Origin: Actinomycetes bacterium
GTDB taxonomy: Bacteria; Actinomycetota; Acidimicrobiia; Acidimicrobiales; Palsa-688
Direction: 5' to 3'
DNA: 6,040 bases
NCBI GenBank assembly: GCA_021827225.1
Contig: JAKAXG010000295.1
Location: 1-6,040 of the forward strand
The notes beneath the pieces were generated by a model. The model did no database searches. It saw only the letters and a list, made by a program, of their open reading frames with translations, and was not told where the DNA came from. Numbering within the stretch: the stretch's first letter is position 1; every line of letters begins with the position of its first letter. A program made the position numbers and the translations under genes. Shown here one piece after another: positions 1 to 5,608 of this stretch.

Positions 1-2
1 AC

Positions 3-1070
3 GACGGCGTCATCGACGCCGGAAGGTTCAAGATCCCCCAGGACAACGTGCAGCCGGCCAGCCTGGACCTGCGCCTGGGCGAGGTCGCCTACCGCATGCG
101 CTGCAGCTTCCTGCCCGGGAACAATCTGGTGGAGGACCGCCTCCGGGAGCTGACCATCGACCGGCTGGACCTGCGCGGCGACGGCGTGGTCCTCGAGACC
201 AACCGCCCCTACCTGGTCCCGCTGAAGGAGCGGCTGCGCCTGCCGCCGGGCATGCGGGCCAAGGCCAACCCCAAGAGCTCCACCGGGCGCATCGACGTGT
301 TCACCCGGGTCATCACCGACCGCAGCTACCGCTTCGACGAGATCGCCGACGGCTATGAGGGCCAGCTGTACCTGGAGGTGGTGCCCCTCTCGTTCGCAGT
401 GCGGGTCAGGGAGGATCTCACCCTCAACCAGCTGAGACTGTCGGTCGGTCGCAGCGAGCTGACCGACTCGGACATTCTCGAATACCACCGCCGTCAGCCG
501 CTGCTCTACACGGACGGCAGGGCGGTGCCTCCTGAGGACGTGACCCTCTCCAACGGCCTGTTCCTGAGCCTGGACCTGCGGGGCGATTCGGGCGGCCACG
601 TCGGGTACCGGGCCCGGGAGAACGCCCCGCTGCTGGACCTGACCCGTCCCGAACCGGTGGACCCGGAGCCGTTCTGGGAGCCGGTGCGCAGGGAGGGCGC
701 CGACCGGGTGGTGCTCACCGAGAAGAAGTTCTACCTGCTCATGTCCGAGGAGGCGGTGGTGATCCCGCCCGGTCTGGCCTCGGAGATGACCGCCTACGAC
801 CCCACCAGCGGGGAGTTGCGCACCCACTACGCCGGGTTCTTCGATCCCGGCTTCGGCTACGACGCCGAGGGCCGCTTCTCCGGCTCGAAGGCCGCCCTGG
901 AGGTCCGGGCCCACGACGTGCCGTTCATGATCGAGCACGGCCAGCGGGTCTGCAAGCTGACGTTCGAACGGATGATCGAGGAACCGACCATCCTCTACGG
1001 GCGCGAGCCGGCGTCCAACTACCAGCGCCAGAGTGAGGCACTCGGCAAGCACTTTCTGCGCCGCCGCTGA
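3..1070 (+). CDS. dcd: 2'-deoxycytidine 5'-triphosphate deaminase, long form (5' partial)
   Basis: Cytosolic enzyme of pyrimidine deoxynucleotide synthesis; the family converts dCTP to dUTP plus ammonia, feeding dTMP synthesis. The reading frame is open to the left edge, and the residues before the GTG at 48 (DGVIDAGRFKIPQDN) are typical of the family and run straight into QPASLDLRLG. The GTG is therefore an internal valine and the true start is outside the window; 355 residues are visible. Two dUTPase-like folds can be traced. The first has NPKSSTGR at visible residues 89-96 and GYEGQLYLE, whose glutamate at about 125 sits where the catalytic Glu of short Dcd lies. The second has AGFFDPGFGY near 277-286, then a LEVRAHD strand. 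The end (SNYQRQ...LGKHF) is the usual C-terminus. The total length fits the duplicated long form (DCD_N family, about 360 residues). The stop overlaps the next start. Family assignment is firm; whether it is mono- or bifunctional cannot be read from sequence. Confidence 0.93.
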   Translation, partial: DGVIDAGRFKIPQDNVQPASLDLRLGEVAYRMRCSFLPGNNLVEDRLRELTIDRLDLRGDGVVLETNRPYLVPLKERLRLPPGMRAKANPKSSTGRIDVFTRVITDRSYRFDEIADGYEGQLYLEVVPLSFAVRVREDLTLNQLRLSVGRSELTDSDILEYHRRQPLLYTDGRAVPPEDVTLSNGLFLSLDLRGDSGGHVGYRARENAPLLDLTRPEPVDPEPFWEPVRREGADRVVLTEKKFYLLMSEEAVVIPPGLASEMTAYDPTSGELRTHYAGFFDPGFGYDAEGRFSGSKAALEVRAHDVPFMIEHGQRVCKLTFERMIEEPTILYGREPASNYQRQSEALGKHFLRRR

Positions 1071-1951
1071 TGACCCGGCGGGGCCTGGCGCTGTTCGCGC
1101 TGATGTCGGTGGTATGGGGCATCCCCTACCTCATGATCAAGGTGGCGGTCCGCCATCTGAGCCCGGCGATGGTGGTGGAGGGCCGCACCTTGATCGGGGC
1201 CTGCCTGCTGCTGCCCCTCGCCCTGCGCCGGGGCGGGGTCCAGCCGCTGGTGCGGGTGTGGAAGCCGCTCCTGGCCTACTGCTGCTGCGAACTGGCCGTC
1301 CCGTGGTTCCTGCTGTCCAGCGCGGAGCAGAAGCTGCCCAGCTCGCTGTCGGGCCTCCTGGTCGCCACCGTCCCGCTGATCGCCGTGCTGATCGCCACCC
1401 TGGCCGGCCGCCGTCCGGTGACCGACGCCCGGGGGCTGGTCGGGCTGGTCATCGGCCTGGGAGGCGTCGGGGTGCTGCTGGGCCTCGACGTGGGGGGCAG
1501 CGACCTGGGATCGGTGGCCCAGGTGCTGGTGGTGGCCGTCGGCTACGCCGTCGGACCGCTGATCGCCGCGACCTATCTGGCCGACTGCTCCAGCCTGGCG
1601 CTGGCGGCGGTGTCGCTGGCCGTGGTCGCCGGGGCGTACCTGCCGGTGGCGGCGACGCAGGTGCCCGCCCGGGTGCCGCCCGCCGCCGTGATCGCCGCCG
1701 TCGTGGTGCTCGGGGTGGTGTGCACCGGGCTGGCCTTCGTGGCCTTCTTCGAATTGCTCAAAGAGATGCCCCCTACGCAAGCCACCGTCATCACCTACTT
1801 CAACCCGGTGGTGGCTGTCGTCCTCGGGGTCGCCGTGCTGGGAGAGCCGTTCAAAGCGGCGACCGCCGTGGGCTTCGCGCTGATCCTGGCGGGTTCGTGG
1901 TTCGCCACCGGCCGCACCCGCCGCCGCGAGACCGAACGGCCGGCGGGCTGA
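1070..1951 (+). CDS. EamA/DMT-family transporter
   Basis: A 293-residue integral membrane protein of the drug/metabolite transporter superfamily (EamA, RhaT/RarD-like). These proteins export or take up small metabolites; the substrate cannot be inferred here. About ten hydrophobic helices are visible, roughly at residues 5-23, 34-52, 66-84, 94-112, 122-140, 147-170, 174-195, 205-230, 237-258 and 263-281, in two repeats of five. Each repeat ends in the family pattern of a helix with a conserved proline: LLVATVPLIAVLIATL in the first, YFNPVVAVVLGVAVLGEP in the second. The C-terminus is basic and cytosolic (GRTRRRETER). The ATG shares its A with the dcd stop (TGATG) and has no clear Shine-Dalgarno sequence, so translation is probably coupled to dcd. 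CCC at residues 71-73 in helix 3 is unusual. Family assignment is strong, substrate unknown. Confidence 0.93.
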   Translation: MTRRGLALFALMSVVWGIPYLMIKVAVRHLSPAMVVEGRTLIGACLLLPLALRRGGVQPLVRVWKPLLAYCCCELAVPWFLLSSAEQKLPSSLSGLLVATVPLIAVLIATLAGRRPVTDARGLVGLVIGLGGVGVLLGLDVGGSDLGSVAQVLVVAVGYAVGPLIAATYLADCSSLALAAVSLAVVAGAYLPVAATQVPARVPPAAVIAAVVVLGVVCTGLAFVAFFELLKEMPPTQATVITYFNPVVAVVLGVAVLGEPFKAATAVGFALILAGSWFATGRTRRRETERPAG

Positions 1952-2013
1952 CGGCCGGCGACTCAGGGATCGGAGCACCACCCGCCTGAGCAGAGCGCTC
2001 CGCCCCGGTCACG

Positions 2014-2047
2014 CCGTCGAGCGCCGCTCGGAAGCGGCGCTCGACGG
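2014..2047. terminator. Perfect 15-bp hairpin between convergent genes, probable bidirectional terminator
   Basis: Arms at 2014-2028 and 2033-2047 are perfectly complementary over 15 bp around a CGGA tetraloop. It lies 62 bases after the transporter stop and 28 bases beyond the stop of the minus-strand hydrophobic-protein gene, which is where a shared terminator would be placed. Only two T residues follow on the plus strand and there is no T-tract on the minus strand. It is therefore a U-tract-less, actinobacterial-style hairpin; termination is inferred. Confidence 0.65.
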
Positions 2048-2074
2048 TTGAAGCTCAGTTCCGGGGTCGGCCCG

Positions 2075-2245
2075 CTACCAGCGGTACCAGCCCCTTCTCA
2101 CCCCGGCGCTCTCGCCCCTGGCCACGGCGAATCCGATCAGCCAGAAGATGAAGACTATGGCGGCGATGATCCACAACCAGTGCAGGGCGAAACCCACGCC
2201 ACCAAGGATGAGTGCAAGCAGCAGGACTGCCAGAATGACTCCCAC
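2075..2245 (-). CDS. Small hydrophobic membrane protein, 56 aa
   Basis: Short gene encoding a 56-residue protein with two closely spaced membrane helices at about residues 2-21 (VILAVLLLALILGGVGFAL) and 23-42 (WLWIIAAIVFIFWLIGFAV). A basic tail follows, ending GVRRGWYRW. This two-helix architecture with a terminal WYRW matches small proteins annotated simply as 'hydrophobic protein' in Streptomyces and other actinobacteria; no biochemical role is established that I know of. Start choice: GGAAGGAG at 2252-2259 lies six bases before the GTG at 2245. The in-frame TTG two codons earlier directly abuts the Shine-Dalgarno sequence and cannot be used. It is 33 bases downstream of the DUF6458-like gene on the same strand, so both are probably on one transcript ending at the 2014-2047 hairpin. 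Confidence 0.85.
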   Translation of the reverse strand: MGVILAVLLLALILGGVGFALHWLWIIAAIVFIFWLIGFAVARGESAGVRRGWYRW

Positions 2246-2251
2246 GTTCAA

Positions 2252-2259
2252 CTCCTTCC
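2252..2259 (-). promoter_or_regulatory. Shine-Dalgarno of the 56-aa hydrophobic protein
   Basis: GGAAGGAG on the minus strand, six bases before GTG. It decides the start codon of the short gene and is one of the strongest ribosome-binding sites in the window. Confidence 0.75.
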
Positions 2260-2278
2260 ATTCGTCCTATCGGACGGT

Positions 2279-2533
2279 TCAGAAACTGGCCTGACGGGTC
2301 TCGTCCACCGTGGTGCCCGACACGGGGTCCTGGTAGACGGTGCGACGCCGGCTGGCACCGCCGAAGCCACCCCACGAGCCCCAGAACGCCAGGGAAATCA
2401 GGAAGCCGACAGCCCCGACGATCATGAGGATCACGCCGATGGTCTGGATGTTGAAGCTCGAGGAATGCACCGTGGTGGCGAACTTCAGGATGGCGCCGAT
2501 TGCAAAAACGACGATACTGGTTCCAACGCCCAT
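2279..2533 (-). CDS. DUF6458-like small membrane protein
   Basis: An 84-residue protein with two membrane helices, residues about 4-20 (GTSIVVFAIGAILKFAT) and 31-53 (TIGVILMIVGAVGFLISLAF). They are joined by a short polar loop (HSSSFNIQ) and followed by a soluble basic/acidic tail (SRRRTVYQDPVSGTTVDETRQ). The start MG.G.SI...IGAIL.FA, the 'IQTIGVILMIVGAVG' second helix and the RRR tail are the pattern of the actinobacterial DUF6458 family, whose function is unknown. The ATG is preceded by AAGGAG at 2545-2550 with an 11-base gap, slightly long but usable. First gene of the two-gene minus-strand cassette. A longer minus-strand frame spanning 2055-2729 overlaps it but reads as a noncoding shadow rich in R, H and P. 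Confidence 0.85.
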   Translation of the reverse strand: MGVGTSIVVFAIGAILKFATTVHSSSFNIQTIGVILMIVGAVGFLISLAFWGSWGGFGGASRRRTVYQDPVSGTTVDETRQASF

Positions 2534-2730
2534 TGCGGTATTTACTCCTTAAGTTATTGGCAGCGACGGTCTCATTTTCGCTGCTGAAAAACCTGTACCC
2601 AAGGGGTTGCGTCATCCAAACCTTTTCGGGTATGGGAGGCCGGACGGGATTGACCGGTTTGTCCGTTATGTCGGGAGTAGCGACGCTCTCAGCCGGGTAG
2701 GGCCGCAATGCGATAATGCAGGCCGACATT
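2534..2730. other. Divergent intergenic region, less GC-rich
   Basis: About 200 bases between the minus-strand cassette and the plus-strand secreted protein, visibly richer in A and T than its surroundings. Besides the minus-strand candidate promoter it holds a plus-strand GGGTAT at 2628-2633 without a convincing -35. It also holds a GATAAT at 2712-2717 that could be a -10 for the secreted-protein gene, with a leader of about 20 bases. I see no RNA gene or riboswitch. Confidence 0.4.
2595..2621 (-). promoter_or_regulatory. Candidate SigF/SigB-type promoter of the small membrane-protein cassette
   Basis: On the minus strand GTTT (2618-2621) is followed after 17 bases by GGGTAC (2595-2600). 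This fits the GTTT-N15-17-GGGTA pattern of mycobacterial SigF and, less exactly, the Streptomyces SigB type. The -10 lies about 61 bases before the ATG at 2533, leaving a leader of about 50 bases with the Shine-Dalgarno. If real, it would put both small membrane proteins under a general stress or stationary-phase sigma factor. Short motifs occur by chance, so this is a candidate only. Confidence 0.4.
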
Positions 2731-2737
2731 GGGGAGG
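2731..2737 (+). promoter_or_regulatory. Shine-Dalgarno deciding the start of the secreted protein
   Basis: GGGGAGG lies six bases before the TTG at 2744, the ideal distance. The upstream in-frame TTG at 2729 overlaps this motif and so would have no ribosome-binding site. This supports TTG 2744 as the start. Confidence 0.7.
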
Positions 2738-2743
2738 CTCGGA

Positions 2744-4468
2744 TTGGCCGGCTACAGGCCGAAGCATCAGGTGGGCGGCGGCCAGCAGCCCCGGAGGTGG
2801 CGGCTCGTGGCGGCCGTGGCGGTCGTGGTGGCCGTTCTGGCCGGCGCCGGCGCCTACGCCGGGGTGTCGGCGGGGTCCGGCGGTGGCGGCCGGCGTTCGG
2901 TGCGGGCCGCCGGCGGGTCGCCGCCGTCCTCCCGCCCCTCCTCCACGTCCTCCCCTTCGTCCACTCCCCCCACCACCGCCGTACCGGTCTCGGCTCCGTT
3001 CACCGCCGCCGACACCGCCGCCTGGGTGGCCCAGGAGAACGCCAAACCCGGCACCACGGCGTGGAAGCTGACCCGGCCGGCCACCGCCCATCAGATCGAG
3101 GGGTACGCCAACACGGTCAGCATCGAGGCGGGCGGGGCGGTCCAGCTGTACGTCTCCACCACCTCTCCGACGTGGAGCGTCCAGGCCTTCCGGATGGGCT
3201 ACTACGGCGGCGCCGAAGGCCGCCTGCTGTGGTCGTCGCCGCCGACCCTGACAGGTGTGGTACAGCCCGCCTGCCCGGTGCAGAAGCCGCTCAACACGGT
3301 CCAGTGCAGCTGGCAGCACCCTCTCACCGTCTCCACCGCCGGATGGCCGCAGGGGGCCTACCTGTTCAAGCTGCAGGCCGCCGCGGGATGGCAGTCCTAC
3401 ATCCCCCTCACGCTGCGGGACGACGCCAGCCACTCGGCCTACCTGATCAACGACAGCGTGACCACCTGGCAGGCGTACAACCTCTACGGGGGGTACGACC
3501 TCTACCAGGGAGCCAACGGGTCGCTGGCCACCCGGGCCCGTGCCGTCTCGTTCGACCGGCCGTACGCCCTGGGCGGGGGCGCCGGGGACTTCCTCGGCCT
3601 CGAGCTGCCCATGATCTCCATGATGGAGTCGCACGGGCTGGACGTGAGCTACACGACCGATGTGGACGTGGCCGAGCATCCGGGACTGCTGAAGCAGCAC
3701 CGGACCTTCGTGTCGCTCGGCCACGACGAGTACTACAGCCTGAGCATGTACCAGGGGCTGACGGCGGCCCGCAACGCCGGCGTCAGCCTCGTCTTCCTCG
3801 GCGCCAACGCCGTCTACCGCCACATCCGGCTGCAGCCCACCCCCCTCGGGCCCGACCGGCTGGAGGTCGACTACAAGGACGCCACGGCCGACCCGTTGTA
3901 CGGCGTCGACAACGCCGACGTGACCCCGTGGGCCTGGCGGGACCCGCCGAACAACGCCCCTGAGAGTGCCCTGCTCGGCGAGATGTGGCAGTGCAACCCG
4001 GTGAAGGCCGACATGGTGGTCACCGACCCCTCCAGCTGGGTCTTCGCCGGCACGGGGCTCACCGCCGGCACCCACATCCCCAACATCGTCGGGCCGGAGT
4101 ACGACCACTTCAGCCCCTCGGTCCCCAACCCGGGCAACGTCACCGTGCTCAGCGTGTCACCCGTTGACTGCAGCGGCCGGCTGAGCACGGCCAACATGAC
4201 CTACTACAGCGCCCCGTCCGGGGCCGGGGTGTGGGACACCGGCACCATCGACTGGGTGGGCCAGGTGCTGAGCAGCTGCGCCACCTGCGCCGCCCCCAAC
4301 GCCGTCACCCGGACCACCGACAACGTCCTCGCCGCGTTCGGCGCCGGCGACCCGGGCAAGGCCCATCCCTCGACGGCCAACATGGGCGGGGCGCCGCCCG
4401 GCCACGCGACCGGCGCCACCATGGGGCCGCCGGGGGTGCCGGCGCCGGCGGGGGCCGGCGGGACCTAG
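2744..4468 (+). CDS. Secreted protein with N,N-dimethylformamidase large-subunit-like domain
   Basis: A 574-residue protein from the TTG at 2744. After a basic start (QQPRRWR) comes one hydrophobic segment at about residues 20-42 (signal peptide or anchor), then a glycine stretch and a Ser/Pro/Thr-rich linker to about 85. The main domain, about 95-510, has the signature runs of the dimethylformamidase β-subunit C-terminal family (PF20254-like): IEGYA, LYVSTTSPTWSVQAFRMGYYGG, SVTTWQAYN, VSFDRPY, SLGHDEYYS, FLGANAVYRHIR, VGPEYD and MTYY. The family enzyme hydrolyses dimethylformamide at a mononuclear iron held by two Tyr and one Glu. Residues at matching spacing here are Y206, Y248, H327, E329 and N355 (see findings). 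Six cysteines (177, 188, 417, 476, 512, 515) suit an exported protein with disulfides. The tail after about 530 is low-complexity Gly/Pro/Ala. No small-subunit gene is adjacent. The domain call is strong; the substrate is unknown, and dimethylformamide is not implied. Confidence 0.85.
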   Translation: MAGYRPKHQVGGGQQPRRWRLVAAVAVVVAVLAGAGAYAGVSAGSGGGGRRSVRAAGGSPPSSRPSSTSSPSSTPPTTAVPVSAPFTAADTAAWVAQENAKPGTTAWKLTRPATAHQIEGYANTVSIEAGGAVQLYVSTTSPTWSVQAFRMGYYGGAEGRLLWSSPPTLTGVVQPACPVQKPLNTVQCSWQHPLTVSTAGWPQGAYLFKLQAAAGWQSYIPLTLRDDASHSAYLINDSVTTWQAYNLYGGYDLYQGANGSLATRARAVSFDRPYALGGGAGDFLGLELPMISMMESHGLDVSYTTDVDVAEHPGLLKQHRTFVSLGHDEYYSLSMYQGLTAARNAGVSLVFLGANAVYRHIRLQPTPLGPDRLEVDYKDATADPLYGVDNADVTPWAWRDPPNNAPESALLGEMWQCNPVKADMVVTDPSSWVFAGTGLTAGTHIPNIVGPEYDHFSPSVPNPGNVTVLSVSPVDCSGRLSTANMTYYSAPSGAGVWDTGTIDWVGQVLSSCATCAAPNAVTRTTDNVLAAFGAGDPGKAHPSTANMGGAPPGHATGATMGPPGVPAPAGAGGT

Positions 4469-4496
4469 ACCAGCGGGGCCGGCGGGTGCCGGGCGC

Positions 4497-4542
4497 GTGC
4501 ACGAACGCGCCACGATCTTCACCGCCCCAAAGATCGTGTCCC
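4497..4542. repeat. Palindromic intergenic repeat, copy 1
   Basis: A 46-base unit containing a perfect 9-bp inverted repeat, CACGATCTT (4511-4519) and AAGATCGTG (4530-4538), around a 10-base loop. It is preceded by AACGCGC and followed by TCCC. It begins 28 bases after the stop of the secreted-protein gene. It may act as a bidirectional terminator or mRNA-end stabiliser, or be a REP-like dispersed element; there is no T-tract. Confidence 0.75.
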
Positions 4543-4558
4543 GAATACGCGCGAAACG

Positions 4559-4604
4559 GTGCCACAACGCGCCACGATCTTCCCCGGCTGCAAGATCCTG
4601 TCCC
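4559..4604. repeat. Palindromic intergenic repeat, copy 2
   Basis: Direct repeat of copy 1 with a 62-base period, identical at 37 of 46 positions by hand alignment. The left half (AACGCGCCACGATCTT) is unchanged. The loop differs at five of ten bases, and the right arm (AAGATCCTG, 4592-4600) has one mismatch to the left arm (4573-4581). It ends 51 bases from the stop of the minus-strand AbiEi-like gene. Conserved arms with a divergent loop suggest that the stem matters. Confidence 0.75.
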
Positions 4605-4655
4605 ATCGCGGCACGCGCCGGCGGCGCCGTCGCGGGAGTGCGCGGCTCGGGAGGG

Positions 4656-5573
4656 TCAGCCGCGGGCGGCGGCGCGCATCAGCAGGGGGAACACCGCCGC
4701 TCTCATCTCGTCGTCGGACATCACGGAGGTGAGATGGACGACGGTCCATCCGTGAGCGGCCAGGATGTTGTTCCGCCGGCGATCGTGGTCGAACTTGCTC
4801 CGCGACCGGCTGCGGGTGTTCCAGCCATCGGACTCGACAGCCACCCTGCGGTCGGGCCAGGCGATGTCGAGCACGAACACCCGGTCTTGGAGGACCACCT
4901 GGTACTGCACCTCGAACGGGCCGAAGCACGCCAGCGCCCGGATAACCCGCCCCTCCAGGTCGGGCTCACCGTTGGGCGAGATGCGCTGAGCCAGCACCTG
5001 GCGCAGCCGGATCACCCCGGTGCGGTAGCCGGCCCGGTTGACGGCGTCCTCCAGGGACGGGAGATCCCAGAGTCGGGCTATGAGCCCCTCGTCCACACAC
5101 GTGGCGATGAGGCCGCTCGGGAGGTCCGGGGCGATGTCCACGAGAGTCCGTACCGCCGTGGTGACGCGCACCCCCCTGTGCTCCTGCCAATCAGAGGGCG
5201 AGAGGTTGGCCACCCGATGGATCGAGACACCGGCCATGCGCGGATGGCGGGGCGCGGGCACAGTCAGATGGACCGCAGCCACCGGCGCGATGCCGGGTAG
5301 CCGGTGCGCCCGAGCGGCGGTGTAGTGCGACAGCGCCGTTCCCTCGCCTCCGAGCAGGCTCACGGCGACGGCCTCCTGCCAGTCCGAGGGAGCGCTGGCG
5401 ACGCTGTAGGCGCCGGGGCGGATCTCGACCAGCCAGCCCTCGGCCCGCAGCGAGGTCAGCACCCGGCGGCTGAGCGCGGCCTCGCTCAGCTGGCGACCGA
5501 GAACCACCCCGTGCTGGCGATCGGCGATCTCGAGGACGGCTGCGATGATCCCACGCCGCACCTCTACAGTCAC
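4656..5573 (-). CDS. AbiEi-type winged-helix protein fused to DUF559 nuclease-like domain
   Basis: A 305-residue cytosolic protein. Residues about 8-60 form an AbiEi-like winged helix (GVVLGRQL, then SRRVLTSLRAEGWLVEIRPGAYSV). About 65-150 is the linked AbiEi-family region (LSHYTAARAHRLPG, VHLTVPAPRHPRMAGVSIHR, RGVRVTTAVRTLVDIA). The C-terminal part from about 200 is a DUF559/Vsr-like domain of the PD-(D/E)XK group: GEPDLEGR, then FVLDIAWPDRRVAVESDGW, KFDHDRRRN and GWTVVHLT. D236 and E247 occupy the usual catalytic acid positions. Such fusions are common in actinobacteria and are usually annotated as type IV toxin-antitoxin AbiEi-family antitoxin-domain proteins. AbiEi proteins are DNA-binding antitoxins and repressors paired with an AbiEii nucleotidyltransferase toxin, but no AbiEii gene is visible here, so a toxin-antitoxin role is doubtful. 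GTG start with no Shine-Dalgarno, probably leaderless. It begins 22 bases after the upstream minus-strand gene ends. Confidence 0.85.
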   Translation of the reverse strand: MTVEVRRGIIAAVLEIADRQHGVVLGRQLSEAALSRRVLTSLRAEGWLVEIRPGAYSVASAPSDWQEAVAVSLLGGEGTALSHYTAARAHRLPGIAPVAAVHLTVPAPRHPRMAGVSIHRVANLSPSDWQEHRGVRVTTAVRTLVDIAPDLPSGLIATCVDEGLIARLWDLPSLEDAVNRAGYRTGVIRLRQVLAQRISPNGEPDLEGRVIRALACFGPFEVQYQVVLQDRVFVLDIAWPDRRVAVESDGWNTRSRSRSKFDHDRRRNNILAAHGWTVVHLTSVMSDDEMRAAVFPLLMRAAARG

Positions 5574-5579
5574 AGCATG

Positions 5580-5608
5580 AAACTACATGTAATCGCTACA
5601 GCAGTCCA
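5580..5608 (-). promoter_or_regulatory. Probable leaderless promoter of the AbiEi-DUF559 gene
   Basis: On the minus strand TGGACT (5603-5608, four of six matches to TTGACA) and TAGTTT (5580-5585, fitting TANNNT) are 17 bases apart. Six bases separate the -10 from the GTG at 5573, so transcription would start at or next to the initiation codon. The absence of a Shine-Dalgarno agrees with a leaderless mRNA, common in actinobacteria. The -35 lies in the 3' end of the upstream gene. Confidence 0.45.

Noticed and set aside
48..50. GTG as the start codon of dcd
   Set aside because: The preceding in-frame residues are a typical Dcd N-terminal segment leading into QPASLDLRLG, so the gene is cut by the window edge rather than starting here.
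1019..1981. Long minus-strand frame of 320 codons opposite the transporter gene
   Set aside because: Its translation is almost all H, Q, G, R and D with no domain, as expected from the complement of a GC-rich membrane-protein gene.
1033..1989. Plus-strand frame of 318 codons overlapping dcd and the transporter
   Set aside because: Rich in G, R, P and A with no recognisable motif; a shifted-frame shadow of the EamA gene, which is well supported.
2628..2633. Plus-strand GGGTAT as a SigF/SigB-type -10 for the secreted protein
   Set aside because: No GTTT at a suitable distance upstream (only GGTTGC), and it lies about 110 bases before the start.
2641..2665. Short inverted repeat CGGAC...GTCCG in the divergent promoter region
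   Set aside because: Only five base pairs around a 15-base loop, which is expected by chance in GC-rich DNA.
2055..2729. Minus-strand frame of 224 codons covering both small membrane-protein genes
   Set aside because: Overlaps two genes with ribosome-binding sites and family matches; its own product is R/H/P-rich without helices or domains.
2716..3963. Plus-strand frame of 415 codons in a second frame through the secreted-protein gene
   Set aside because: An R/G/H-rich shadow frame; the conserved dimethylformamidase-like motifs are all in the other frame.
2666..4108. Minus-strand frame of 480 codons opposite the secreted protein
   Set aside because: Low-complexity G/R/V/H-rich translation, no family features, opposite a gene with clear domain motifs.
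4497..4604. Possible CRISPR array from the two direct repeats
   Set aside because: Only two units, the spacer is just 16 bases, the repeats diverge in the loop, and there are no cas genes.
4497..5300. Plus-strand frame of 267 codons running through the palindromic repeats and opposite the AbiEi-like gene
   Set aside because: It begins inside the repeat unit, has no ribosome-binding site, and is antisense to a gene with good domain evidence.
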